DNA of 64,000 nucleotides from the NCBI GenBank assembly GCA_963816545.1, contig CAWFLE010000001.1, positions 248,001-312,000 on the forward strand. The letters are read 5' to 3'. A program made the translations under genes and the position numbers. Of this stretch, positions 9,504 through 19,760 are shown in pieces. The notes beneath the pieces were generated by a model that saw only the letters and a list, made by a program, of their open reading frames with translations, ran no database searches and was not told the origin of the DNA. Position 1 is the stretch's first letter; each line of letters opens with the position of its first letter. The DNA is from Albimonas sp963816545. GTDB taxonomy: Bacteria; Pseudomonadota; Alphaproteobacteria; Rhodobacterales; Rhodobacteraceae.

Positions 9504-9511
<8 letters not shown>
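8546..9511 (+). CDS. livM: Branched-chain amino acid-type ABC transporter permease LivM
   Basis: This 321-residue protein has about eight to ten membrane segments and the LivM core GMAGVGLNLALGFGGMVSFG HAAFFGLGGY. A further segment, SLRTSGVYFIMITLAFAQMI, lies around residue 115, and the coupling region ARIMGARFGAALTMARLNEV around residue 190. It is the second half of the membrane channel. It overlaps livH at the 5' end and livG at the 3' end by eight bases each, indicating tight translational coupling. Confidence 0.92.
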
Positions 9512-10247
<736 letters not shown>

Positions 10248-10250
10248 GCC

Positions 10251-10330
10251 CCGGAGTCATCGACTCCGGTGATTCGAGTCCTCGGAATCGGCGCCATGAT
10301 CCCGACATCGGACTCGAGTGACTTCGAGTC
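10251..10330. terminator. Three consecutive short inverted repeats between livG and the glutamine synthetase-like gene
   Basis: Three stem-loops occur in 80 bp: CCGGAGTC-ATC-GACTCCGG (10251-10269), GATTC (10271-10275) with GAATC (10285-10289), and GACTCGA (10311-10317) with TCGAGTC (10324-10330). All use the core GA(C/T)TC. They sit between convergent stops and probably terminate both transcripts. Confidence 0.5.
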
Positions 10331-10353
10331 GAGAGCTTCCATGTATCCGCCCC

Positions 10354-11718
10354 TCACATGACCTCCAAGTAGCGCTTAAGCTCGGCCGGGGGGACTTCCG
10401 CCTCGACCACCTCCAGCTCCCGCTCGGCGTTGTCGATCAGCAGGCCCACGAGATGGTCGCCCAGCGCCTCGTGGAGGAAGGCGGAGCTTTCGGCCGCCTC
10501 CATCGCCTCCCGCAAGGTCAGCGGCAGGGGACGGCGGTTCTCCATCGTGTAGGCGTCGCCCTCGGTGGGGCGGGTCGGCTCGATCTCCTCGGCGATCCCG
10601 CGCAGGCCGGCGGCGAGCTGGACAGCCATCAGGAGGTAGGGGTTGCAGTCCGCGGCGGCGTCGCGCTGCTCCATGCGGACCGTGTTGTCGTCCTCGGGCC
10701 CCGCGCCGTCGATGACCCGCAGGGCCACCGTGCGGTTGTCCACGCCCCAGGAGGCGGTGGTGGGCGCGTAGGAATGGAGCTGCCGGCGGCGATAGGCGTT
10801 GGGGTGGGTGGAGCCGACGATGGAGCTCTCCCGCATCGCCGCCTGAAGCCCGCCGAGGAACCAGCGGCCGGTGTCCGAGAGCTGACCGCCCTTCGCGAAG
10901 GTGTTCGCTCCGTCCCGCCAGAGCGAGTGGTGGACGTGGAAGCCGTTCCCGGAGCGGTCATGGAAGGGCTTGGCCATGAACGAGGCGATCAGCCCGTGCT
11001 CCCGCACCATCTGCTTCACCATCCCGCGCATCAGCAGCGCATGGTCAGCCGCATCGAGCGCAGGCGCGTGGCGCAGGTTCACCTCCACCTGACCCGCGGA
11101 GAATTCGGGGTTCGACTGCTCGATCGGGACCCCCATCTCGGCCAGCTGCAGGCGGATGGGGCCCAGCACCGGCTCCAGCTCCGCAGCGCGGGCGAGTCCG
11201 TAGCATTCGGGCCGGTCCTGGCGAGGGCGGAGGGTCTTCTCGTCGAGGAGGTAGAACTCCAGCTCCGCGGCCATGCGGGGCTCGAACCCCATGTCGCGGG
11301 CGCGGGCCACGGCACGCAGGAGGGGCTGGCGCGGGTCTATGGGGATGTCGGTCCCGTCCTTCTCCCGCGCGGCGCCGAGGCAGAGCCAGACGCCCTCCTC
11401 CCACGGGATCGGGCGCAGGGGGCCGCGGGGCAGGATGGTGAGGTCCGGGAAGCCGGTGTCGGCCGAGGCGTAGGCGTTGGGGACCAGCAGGCTCCCCACG
11501 TCCATGGCGAAGAAGGTGTTGTCGAGCGCGATCCCCCGTCGGCGGACCGAGGGCCAGTGGGCCGCCGTCACCCGCTTGCCGCGCAGGATGCCGTTGAGGT
11601 CCCCTACGCCGAGGACGACGGTGTGACAGCCGTCCGGCAGGGTCTCGGGCGGGAGCGCGTCGCTCGGGTCCGGCTCTCGCGTCACCCCGTAGCCCGTCCT
11701 GATCCCGTCCCTGGCCAT
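10354..11718 (-). CDS. Glutamine synthetase family protein (gamma-glutamyl ligase, GlnT/PuuA-like)
   Basis: This 454-residue protein is in the glutamine synthetase superfamily, whose members ligate glutamate to ammonia or an amine with ATP. The catalytic C-terminal domain shows ELEFYLLDEKT, the glutamate-binding SFMAKPFHDRSGNGFHVHHS and ATP-site region AYRRRQLHSYAPTTASWGVD followed by NRTVALRVID. The N-terminal beta-grasp part is shorter than in GlnA and has GVGDLNGILRGKRV, seen in gamma-glutamylpolyamine synthetase and GlnT-like members. ATG 11718 follows a short AGG six bases upstream. It is convergent with the liv operon. The amine acceptor cannot be read from sequence. Confidence 0.88.
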   Translation of the reverse strand: MARDGIRTGYGVTREPDPSDALPPETLPDGCHTVVLGVGDLNGILRGKRVTAAHWPSVRRRGIALDNTFFAMDVGSLLVPNAYASADTGFPDLTILPRGPLRPIPWEEGVWLCLGAAREKDGTDIPIDPRQPLLRAVARARDMGFEPRMAAELEFYLLDEKTLRPRQDRPECYGLARAAELEPVLGPIRLQLAEMGVPIEQSNPEFSAGQVEVNLRHAPALDAADHALLMRGMVKQMVREHGLIASFMAKPFHDRSGNGFHVHHSLWRDGANTFAKGGQLSDTGRWFLGGLQAAMRESSIVGSTHPNAYRRRQLHSYAPTTASWGVDNRTVALRVIDGAGPEDDNTVRMEQRDAAADCNPYLLMAVQLAAGLRGIAEEIEPTRPTEGDAYTMENRRPLPLTLREAMEAAESSAFLHEALGDHLVGLLIDNAERELEVVEAEVPPAELKRYLEVM

Positions 11719-12137
11719 GCTGCACCTGCGCTGAAAATGATGTTCCCTCCTGCCTAGCCCGGCGACGGACGGGCCGGCAAGGGCGCGTGACGGCGTGGGC
11801 GGAGGCGGATCGCGACGACGGGAGGCGGCGGCCTGATCGGCGATTTGGGCGCCGGGTTGACGAGGAGCGCCCGGGGGTCGGGGAGCGGCCGCCTCTGGGC
11901 CCCTCCCCCGCCCGGCCGGCCGAGGAGGGCGCGAGGCGGCAGGTTGGGGCGGGGCCTTCGGAACAGATGGGCATGCCAGCGCCGAGAATGCCCGGAAAGG
12001 AGCGGGCGCTTGGGGGGCCCCACCCCGACCCTCCTCCCGCGAGCGGGAAGGGAGGGCGCCTAGGACGGCGGGGGGAGCGAGGCCGGGCTGAGCGAGGGGA
12101 GCTGCGGCGACGGGGAAACGAGCCTCCCTGTCCGACG
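11719..12137. other. 419-bp intergenic region, no gene seen
   Basis: The stretch lies upstream of the glutamine synthetase-like gene and downstream of the small coiled-coil membrane protein gene. Long open frames cross it on the plus strand but have no family resemblance and run antisense to real genes. It contains an imperfect hairpin at 12029-12056 (CCCTCCTCCCGC with GCGGGA and GGAGGG), possibly a terminator or a short dispersed repeat. Confidence 0.5.
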
Positions 12138-12479
12138 TCAAGCGGCCCCGCGGAGGACGTCGATCTCGCGGCGCAGGGCGCCGATGGTGTCCATGGCGGC
12201 GGAAAGCTCCGCCGTCCGCTCGGTCAGGTCGCGGCGCAGCTTGACCTCGGCCTCCCGAGAGCTGTCCATCAGGGCGGCGTGGGCGGCGGCGGCCTCGGCA
12301 GCGAGGCGGTCGCGGGATTCCTCCGCGTCGGCGAGGCGGCGGGCGAGGTCGGCGGCCCGCGCGTCCACCGCCTGGGGTCGGTGGGCGAGACGGGCCCAGA
12401 GCGCGTGCAGGAGCCAGCCCAGCGCAGCCGCGAGCAGCATCGCCGCCCCGATGGCCGCGGCCAGCTCGATCCGCGTCAC
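12138..12479 (-). CDS. Small membrane-anchored coiled-coil protein, function unknown
   Basis: The 113-residue product has one N-terminal membrane span (about residues 5-25, AAAIGAAMLLAAALGWLLHA) followed by a long charged helix rich in Ala, Arg, Asp and Glu (residues 40-110). That helix is predicted to be a coiled coil. The GTG start at 12479 overlaps the TGA of the upstream OmpA gene (GTGA), so it is co-translated with it. I recognise no enzyme motif. Position at the end of an ExbB-OmpA-OmpA series suggests an accessory part of the same envelope machinery, which is inference. Confidence 0.65.
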   Translation of the reverse strand: MTRIELAAAIGAAMLLAAALGWLLHALWARLAHRPQAVDARAADLARRLADAEESRDRLAAEAAAAHAALMDSSREAEVKLRRDLTERTAELSAAMDTIGALRREIDVLRGAA

Positions 12480-14468
12480 GGATCGCTCTCCAGCGCCAGC
12501 GCGTCGCCGGCAGCGCGGAACTCTATCCGACGGTTGCGGGCGCGGCCCTCCTCCGTCGAATTGTCGGCGATGGGCTCGGCCTCGCCGTATCCGCGTGCGG
12601 TCATCTTCGCGAGCGACACGCCGCGGGCGAAGAGCTTGTCCCTCACCGCGCCCGCGCGGCCCTGGCTGAGGGCCTGGTTGGTGCTCTCCCGGCCTTGCGA
12701 GTCCGTGTGGCCGCCGATCTCCACCACCAGCCCCTTGCAGCGCCGGAAGATGGCGGCGAGGCGGTCGAGGACGCCGCGGCTCTCGGCGGTGATGCCCGCG
12801 GCGCCGGGGTCGAAGCCGATCGGGTCCGCGTCCACCTCGGCCTGGAGGGCCGAGAGGCAGGCGTCGGGCGGCAGGGGCAGCCGGGCCGCGAGCGCGGGCA
12901 GGTCCACGGTGACGGAGGTGGTGGCGGAGACGCCGATATCGCCCAGGGCGGCCACGGCCTCGGCCGCCTCCCGCGCCGCCTCTGGGCGCTCCGTCAGCCC
13001 CTCCAGCCGCAGCGAGGCGCCGTCGAAGGTCAGCGCGCCGCGGTCGAGCGGCACAAGCGCGTCGAGCCCCGCAAGCGCCGCGCGCCGCCAAGCGGGCGGG
13101 GGGGCGGTCTCGGCGATGGCCATCCCCTCCTCCACCGCGGCCACACCGAAGCGGGCGCGGGCGAAGGCCGAAACGGCGGCGCGGGAGGCCTCGTCGGGGG
13201 CGGCGCCGGCGAGACGCACGGCGGCCTCGCCCTTCTCGGCCGCAAACCATTGCGGGGCCGCCTCGGCGCCATCCGAGCCTCCGGAGGTGGTCTTGAGGGC
13301 CTGAGCGGCCGGGGGCGGCAGGCGCGGCGCGGGGGGCGGAGGCACGAGGCGCAGGGAGAAATCCGCTGGCAGCTTCGCGGCGAGGTCCCTGGCGACGCGG
13401 TCATAGCGGCGGGCGGAGGTGGCGGGCGCAGCCACCAGGCGCGCCTCGGCGTCGATCAGCTCGAAACGGCCGGCGCCAAGCGCGGCCAGCGCCTCGGTCC
13501 CCGCCACGGCCGCGTCGCCCCACGCGCAGCGAGGGGGCGCCGACGCCCAGCCGGCAGAGCGCGTCGCCGCGGGGGGCGAACTGCGCCTCCGGCAGGGCGG
13601 AGAGGGCCTTGAGGACGGCTCGCCGTTCGGCGTCCGAGCGCATGTCGCAGCCGAGCAGCGCGGGGCCGGTGTCGCCCAGCGCCACGATGAAGCGGAAGGG
13701 GCTGAGCGCGGGCGGCGGGGTGTCGATGTCCACCAGCAGCATGCTGCCCGGGGGGGCGGCCTCCCGCAGGCGGCGCTCGGCCTCGGCCGCCTCGGCCGCG
13801 CCGGGCGCGAGCGCTGCGAGGCTGAGGACGCCGGGGCCGATCTCCACCTGCGCCTCGCGCAGGACGGCGATGGCGGCGGCGGCGGCGCGGGCGAGGACGA
13901 GGCGGTTGGCCGTGGGGGGCTGGTCGCGCGGGAAGGTGGCGTCGCGCAGCTCCGGCGCGCCGGGGATGGCTGCGAGCGCCTCGCGCACCGCCTGCACCAC
14001 GTCCGGGTGGGCCGGGCCGGCGGCGACCACGGCGGCCCCGTCGCGCGACAGGGTCAGCGGCTCGTCGGGGTCGGGGGGCGGAGGGGCGGCAGGCCTGGAG
14101 GCGGGGGCCGCACCCTCCACCGCGGCGGCGAGAGTGATGTCGCCGGCCGCGGGGCGGCTGTCGTCGAAGAGGGTGGTCATCGGGGCGGAGCGGGCGAGCG
14201 CCGCAAGCGCCGCGTTGTGCGAGGTCTCGTCCGGGAAAGCGCCGGTCAGGCGCAGGCGCAGGCCATCGGCCTCGGCCCCCGCCCAATCGGCCGCGATGTC
14301 CCGCAGGGCCTCCTCGGCGCGGGTTTCGGCCAGCCGCTCCACCTGCCCGGCGGCGACCCAGGCGCCGGGGCCCGCGCAGGCCAGCAACGCGGCGAGGCCG
14401 AGCGCCAGAAGCCCCCAGCCAAGGCGGGGCGGAGCGGGATCGGGCGGGGTCTCGGGGCCGGCGGGCAT
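12476..14468 (-). CDS. OmpA family protein with BON-like repeats (frameshifted near 13530)
   Basis: This is a membrane-anchored envelope protein of about 660 residues. The N-terminus has a hydrophobic anchor (LGWGLLALGLAALLACAGPG). Several BON-like modules follow (ADGLRLRLTGAFPDETSHNA; DGAALRLEGLTERPEAAREA-type segments). The C-terminus is an OmpA-like peptidoglycan-binding domain (VVEIGGHTDSQGRESTNQAL then SQGRAGAVRDKL and GYGEAEPIADN). The frame changes once near 13530, where a one-base correction joins CRLGVGAPSL to WGDAAVAGTEALAALGAG. ATG 14468 is preferred over 14474, because GGGAGG lies directly against the latter. It follows the OmpA/MotB-like gene on the same strand. Confidence 0.8.
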
Positions 14469-14540
14469 GGGCATCCTCCCTGTCGGGCCCCATCTCTACC
14501 GGCCGGCGGCGCCGGCGGGCAAGGCCGCGCGGAGCCGCGG

Positions 14541-16506
14541 TCAGCGTTCGGTGAGCTTCAGCTCGATCCGGCGGTTGCGGGCGCGCGCCTCGGCGCTGTC
14601 GCCCGGGTCGAGGGGCTGATGTTCGCCGAAACCTGCGGCGGCGAGACGCTCGGGCGGAAAGCTCTGCTCCTCCACCAGGTAGTGCACCACCGACAGGGCG
14701 CGCGCCTGGGAGAGCTCCCAGTTGTCGGCGTACTGCCCGGAGCCGGAGAGCGGCACGTCATCGGTGTGGCCGTCCACGCGCAGGATCCACGGCAGCTCGT
14801 TGGGAAGCGAAGTCCTGCACGCTGCGGAAGAGGCCGGCGAAATCGTCCAGCGCGGCGCGGCCGTCGGGGCCGAGGCGGGCGGAGCCGGGGGGGAACAGCA
14901 CCTCCGACTGGAAGACGAAGCGATCCCCGACCACGCGCACGCCCGGCTTGTCCTGGAGGGCTTCGGAGAGGCGGCCGAAGAACTCGGACCGGCGGGCCTC
15001 CAGCGACTTGTTCTCGGCCTCCAGCCGCGCCACCTCCTCGGCCTGCCGCTGCGGCCTCCCGGCGCTTGAGCTGGAGTTCGCGGGCGAGCGCGGCGTTGAG
15101 CTGGCCGCCGAGATTGGAGAGCTGGACCTCCATGTCGCCCGGTCTTCGCCTCCTGCGCGTCCAGAAGCTCCTGAAGCCCGGCGAGCTGGTTGCGCAGCGA
15201 CCGGGCCTGGGCGTTCAGGAGCGCGACCCGGCGGGCCTCGTCGGCGGTGGCGCGCTGCTCCTCCGAGAGCTGCGTTCGGCGGCGGCCAGCAGCGCCTCGC
15301 GCTCGGTGAGGGTCTCGCGGGCGGCGGCCAGCTCCTCCTCCGTCGCGTCCATGCCGGCGGCGAGCGTCGTCGCGGGCGGCCTCGGCGGCGGCCAGCAGGG
15401 TCAGCGTCTCCTCCGCCCGCTTGCGCTGCTCCTCGAGGGCCAGCTCCATGGCGGTGAGCTCGTCCTGGGAGTTCTCCAGCCGCTCGCGCAGGGCCTGGGC
15501 GGCGGCGGCCTCGGCGCGCGGGCCTTCTCCTCCTCCGTCAGGTCCTGCTGGAGGGCGGCGAGGAGCTTGTCCTTCTCCTCCACCGTCACCTGCAGCTGGA
15601 GCAGCTCGGTCCGCGCCTCCTCGCGGGGGCTTCCAGCGCCTCGCGCGCGGCCTGCGCCTCGTCGGCCTCCTCGCTCAGCGAGGCGAGGCGGGTCTCTCGC
15701 TCATCCAGCGTCTCCTCGGCCTCCACGAGGCGGGCCTGGGCGGCCTCCGCCTCCCGGTTGCGCTCCGCGAGGGTCTGCATGAGGTCGGCGAGGAGGCGTC
15801 CTTGTCCGAGGTCCGGGTGCGCAGGTCGGCGACCAGCGCCTGCAACGCCTCGCCGCCGGGCGGCGGCGAGGCGGGCCTGCTCGCGCCTGCGCGTCGATCT
15901 CGTCGCGCAGGCGGGCGAGGCTGAGCTGCATGGCCTCCCTCGGAAATCGCGCTGGGCCTGCGGCCTCCTCCAGCTCGGCGATGGTGGCGCGGGCCTCGCT
16001 CAGGTCCTGCTCGGCGTCGTCGGCGCGGGCGGTCTCGGCGTCGCGTTGCGCGGCCTCGGTCTCCTCCACCCGGACGGTCAGCCCGCCGATGCGGTCGCGC
16101 GCCTGCGCCGAGGTCCGACATGAGGGCGGCGACCGCGATCCTCGAACTCGGCGTTGCGGGCCTGCGCCGCGTCGCGCTCGTCGCGCAGCGACGCGGCCAG
16201 CGCCGAGAGCGCGGTGCACCTCGGCGTTGCGGCCCTCCAGCGCGGCGGTCAGCGAGCCCGCCTCCGCCTCCAGCCCCTCGCGCGCGTCGCGCTCCGTCGA
16301 CAGGACCTGAGCCACCTCGCCGAGCTGGCGGGTGAGGTTGTCGAGTTCCTGGTCCTTGCCGGACTACCAGATCGCGCAGCACGAACTGGATCACCATGAA
16401 GATCGACAGCACGAAGATCAGCACCAGCAGCAGCGCGGTCATCACGTCCACGAAGCCGGGCCAGACGATTGCCCTCGAACGCGCTGGTGCGGCGTCGCAG
16501 CGCCAT
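14541..16506 (-). pseudogene. OmpA/MotB-like peptidoglycan-binding protein with long coiled coil; reading frame broken by about 15 indels
   Basis: Pieced together from all three frames, this is one protein of about 650 residues. It has an N-terminal single membrane helix (VDVMTALLLVLIFVLSIFMV), as in MotB/TolR/ExbD-type subunits. About 400 residues of Glu/Ala/Arg-rich coiled coil follow, and then a C-terminal OmpA domain (WILRVDGHTDDVPLSGSGQY, ELSQARALSVVHYL, AEARARNRRIELKL). Frame changes fall near 16470, 16368, 16215, 16145, 16105, 15880, 15850, 15800, 15630, 15525, 15370, 15285, 15150, 15050 and 14810. Both insertions and deletions are needed. The coding character survives throughout, so sequence error is more likely than true decay. 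The start at 16506 is one base after the upstream gene's stop. Confidence 0.7.
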
Positions 16507-16507
16507 G

Positions 16508-17718
16508 TCAGCGGCCCCGGTCGTGGGGTCCGGGCTCGCCCAGCACGGCGCGGGTCAGGCGGGCGAGGTCCATGCGAATCTCGGCCGTCGACTCCTGCCG
16601 GCCGGCCGAGACCTCCTCCAGCAGGCGCGCCATCTGGAGGTCGAGCGAGCGCAGGCGCTGGCGGCCTTCGTCGCTCTCCTCCTTCTCCTGCGCCTTCTCC
16701 AGCAGGCTCGCGGCGCGCTCCTGCGCCGCGGCGATGCGGTCGAGGCGGCGCAGCGTCTCCTCCGGCTCGGCGGTCTTCGCGGCAGGGGCGGCGGCGCGGA
16801 GCCTCCCGGTCCTCCTCCAGGCGCGGACAGGCGGGAAAGGCCGTTGCCAGCGCCTCCAGCCGGGCGTCGGCCCTGGACTCGACGGTCCTCGGCGTCGCGC
16901 AGGGCGACGACGAGGGACCTCGATCTGCTCCGCGTTGCGCTCAGCATGTCGGCGGCGTAGGCGCCGGACGCCGCGTCGTCTCCGCCCGCGGGGCCGATGC
17001 GGGTGATGGAGGAAAGCCATTCCTCCAGCTCCCGGTAGAAGCGGTTCTGGCCGTGGCCGGCGAAGAGGTCCAGCAGGCCCACCACAAGCGACCCGGCGAG
17101 ACCCAGCAGCGAGGAGGCGAAGGCCGTCGCCATGCCGTCGAGCTGGGAGTTCAGCCCCTCCATGAGCTGGGAAAACGCGCCGAGCGGGTCGCTCCTCCTC
17201 CGGCGCGCCAAGGCCGCGCATGGTCTCCACGATGCCGGGGACCACGTTGGACAGGCCCCAGAAGGTGCCCAGCAGGCCGATCAGGATCAGGAGTTGGCCG
17301 ATATAGCGGGTGATGTCGCGATGCTCGTCGAGCCGGGTCGCCACCGTGTCGAGCATCGAGCGCGAGGTGGTCGGGTTCAGCGCCGCCCGCGCCCGCCGGT
17401 CGCGCAGCAGCGAGGCGAGCGAGGTCAGCAGCCGCGGCGGGTCGACGAACTCATGCCCGGGGCGGTCGATGGCGAAGCCTTCGAGCCAGCGACACCGCGG
17501 CGATCAGCGAAGTGACCTGCCAGAAGCAGGCCAGCACGCCGATCAGGAACACCGCGAGGATGAAGCCGTTGAGCCAGAGGTTGGCGTTGAACACCGCCGG
17601 AGATCGGGCCGTAGAGGAACGCCACGCCGACGACGACCAGGACCAGGACGACGATCATCAGCACGATCTGGCGCACGGGCTGCGAGAACTCGATCCGCCG
17701 GTCCTGGACGATGGCCAT
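16508..17718 (-). pseudogene. ExbB/TolQ/MotA-like biopolymer transport protein; reading frame broken by several indels
   Basis: The recoverable protein is about 400 residues. The N-terminus MAIVQDRRIEFSQPVRQIVL leads into a membrane helix, then a second pair of helices (LWLNGFILAVFLIGVLACFW). The proton-channel core of the MotA/TolQ/ExbB family follows (YIGQLLILIGLLGTFWGLSN; DGMATAFASSLLGLAGSLVV), and then a cytoplasmic coiled-coil tail. Frame breaks lie near 17600, 17488, 17210 and at several points between 16800 and 16950. It precedes the OmpA/MotB-like gene by one base. In this family ExbB- and MotB-type proteins together form a proton-driven motor that acts on the periplasm or cell wall. 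The partner relationship is inferred from order. Confidence 0.7.
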
Positions 17719-17955
17719 GCGCGCGCGCCTCGCCCTTGCCGGCTGCTGACCGTGCGTAGCGGGCGGGAACCGGGCTGGGAAGCGCAGGGGGCCGCGTCCG
17801 CGCAGGGGGGCGCGGGGCGCTGGCGGGGTTCGTCGCGCCGCCCCGGTCTTCACGCGCTCGCCCGGGGTCCCGCCCACGCGCGCCCGCAGGGCGCCTGCGA
17901 ACGTTCTGGAGGGGATGCGCGGCGGTGCGGAGGGGCCCGCGGCACCCCGGCGGCG

Positions 17956-18748
17956 TCAGTGGCGCAGAAGGTCGGCGAAGCGGAGGAAGACCTCGGCGTT
18001 GGCGGCTATGATGTCGCCGGTGTCGAAGGGCGCAGCCTCCTTGTCCGACAGCGCCTCCGTGAAGCCGCCGGCCTCGCGCACCATCAGAAGGCCCGCGGCC
18101 ATGTCCCAAGGCTTCAGCCCGCGTTCCCAGTAGCCGTCGTAGCGGCCGGCCGCGACCCAGGCGAGGTCCAGCGCCGCGGCGCCGAAGCGGCGCACGCCGG
18201 CGCAGCGGGGCATGAGGCGGGAGAGGTCGGTCAGCGTCTCCGGCAGGCCCTGGTGCCGGCGAAGGGGATGCCGGTGGCGAACAGCATCTCGGTCATGTCG
18301 CGGCGCGACGACACTCGCAGGCGGTTGTCGTTGAGCCAGGCGCCGCCGCCCTTCTCGGCCACGAAGATCTCGTCCTTGGCGGCGTCGAGCACCACGCCGC
18401 CACGATCTCCCCCTTGTGCTCCAGCGCGATGGAGATCGCCCAGTGGGGCAGGCCGTGCAGGAAGTTGGTGGTGCCGTCCAGCGGGTCGACGATCCAGCGA
18501 CGGGTCTGGTCGGAGCCCTTCTCCTCGCCCCCCTCCTCGGCCATCCAGCCGTAGTTGGGGCGGGCGCCCATCAGCTCTTCCTTCAGGGTCGCCTCCGCCT
18601 TCAGGTCGGCGCGGGAGACGAAGTCGGCGGCGCCCTTGCGCGAGACCTGCAGGTTCTCGACCTCGCCGAAATCGCGCAGCAGGCCGCGGGCCGCCTTGCG
18701 GGCGGCCTTGATCATGACGTTGAGGTTGGCGGAGCCCATTGCGGACAT
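17956..18748 (-). CDS. Inositol monophosphatase family protein (SuhB/CysQ-like; two frameshifts)
   Basis: The protein is about 263 residues after correction. The Mg-dependent phosphatase signature WIVDPLDGTTNFLHG and the C-terminal motif GRYDGYWERGLKPWDMAAG (second metal-site region) are both present. Two single-base breaks occur: near 18400 (VAAW should read VAGVVLDAAKDEIFVAEKGG) and near 18255 (FAGTR/GLPETLTDLSRLMP). The enzyme removes phosphate from myo-inositol 1-phosphate or 3',5'-bisphosphonucleotides; which one is not decided by sequence. ATG 18748 has GGGAGA five bases upstream. It lies between the cupin gene and the ExbB-like gene in a block of same-strand genes. Confidence 0.85.
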
Positions 18749-18778
18749 GAATTCTCCCTGCCCGGCGGGCGAGCCGGT

Positions 18779-19078
18779 TCAGGCGCGCGCGGGCTTCAGC
18801 TCGGTCTCGACGAAGCGAAGCTCGCCCTCGCCCGCGTTGATCACGTCATGGGCGACGCCGGCCTCGCGGTAATAGGACTTCCCGGCGGTCATCTGGACGC
18901 GGGTGGTGTTCCCCGCCTCGTCCACGATGTCCACGGGCTGCGAAGTCACGGGCACGATGACGTAGGCCATCTCGTGCCGGTGCCAGCCGGTGGCGGCGCC
19001 CGGGGCGAACACCCACTCGGTCACCTTCACCGCGTCGTTGTCGACCATGACGGTGGCGGTCGCTTCGGGCCGGGCCAT
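18779..19078 (-). CDS. Cupin domain-containing protein
   Basis: The 99-residue protein is a single small beta-barrel cupin. The metal-binding histidines and glutamate are visible in GWHRHE (about residues 32-37), and the later histidine in EAGVAHDVINAG. It is probably a small metal-binding or sensing protein; no substrate can be named. Its ATG shares one base with the efp stop (TGATG), so it is translationally coupled to elongation factor P. Confidence 0.82.
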   Translation of the reverse strand: MARPEATATVMVDNDAVKVTEWVFAPGAATGWHRHEMAYVIVPVTSQPVDIVDEAGNTTRVQMTAGKSYYREAGVAHDVINAGEGELRFVETELKPARA

Positions 19079-19638
19079 CAGGCGCGCTCGACGTATTCGA
19101 AGGTCTCGGTGTTGACCACGATCTGCTCGCCGGTCCCGACGAAGGGGGGCACCATCACCCGCACGCCGTTGTCGAGGGTGGCGGGCTTGTAGGAGTTGGC
19201 GGCGGTCTGGCCCTTCACCACCGGCTCGGTCTCCTCGATCGTGCAGGTGACCTTCTCCGGCAGGGTGACGGTCAGCGCCTCCTCGTCGTGGTATTCGACG
19301 GTGGCGGTCATGCCGTCCTGGAGGAACGGGCGGCGGTCGCCCAGCAGGTCGGCCGGCAGGGCGATCTGCTCATAGGTCTCGCTATCCATGAAGGTCAGCA
19401 TTCCGTCGGTCTCGAACAGGAACTGCTGGTCCTTCTGCTCGAGCCGCACGCGCTCCACCTTGTCGGCGGAGCGGAAGCGCTCGTTCAGCTTGGTGCCGTT
19501 GCGGAGGTTCTTCAGCTCCACCTGCGCGAAGGCGCCGCCCTTGCCCGGCTTCACATGGGCCGTCTTCACCGCCACCCATAGACCGCCGTCATGCTCGATG
19601 ATGTTGCCCGGGCGGATTTCGTTGCCGTTGATCTTCAT
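19078..19638 (-). CDS. efp: Translation elongation factor P
   Basis: This 186-residue factor relieves ribosome stalling at proline stretches. N-terminal KOW-like domain: MKINGNEIRPGNIIEHDGGL, with loop HVKPGKGGAF. Lys33 is the position modified by lysylation in EpmA-containing bacteria. OB domains follow, with the C-terminal signature containing VMVPPFVGTGEQIVVNTET. Length is normal. A GCAGGAC sequence lies seven bases before ATG 19638. It heads the minus-strand block that continues with cupin and IMPase. Confidence 0.96.
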   Translation of the reverse strand: MKINGNEIRPGNIIEHDGGLWVAVKTAHVKPGKGGAFAQVELKNLRNGTKLNERFRSADKVERVRLEQKDQQFLFETDGMLTFMDSETYEQIALPADLLGDRRPFLQDGMTATVEYHDEEALTVTLPEKVTCTIEETEPVVKGQTAANSYKPATLDNGVRVMVPPFVGTGEQIVVNTETFEYVERA

Positions 19639-19760
19639 GGAGCGTCCTGCTTGGGCCCGAAACCGGTAAACCGCCCCCGGAGGGCCGGGCGCGGGAGTCG
19701 GGGCGGGGTATAGCCGCGCGGGATCGGGCTGGCAAGGGCGGCGGGAGGGTCGAGGCGTGT

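Noticed and set aside
11787..15782. Long plus-strand open frames opposite the OmpA-type genes
   Set aside because: They are Arg/Gly/Ala-rich antisense shadows with no motif, and the minus strand carries recognisable OmpA, BON and coiled-coil sequence.
14541..16506. Programmed frameshifting or recoding as explanation of the many frame changes
   Set aside because: The breaks need both +1 and -1 shifts at unrelated sequences without a shared slippery site or stem-loop. Sequence error is simpler.
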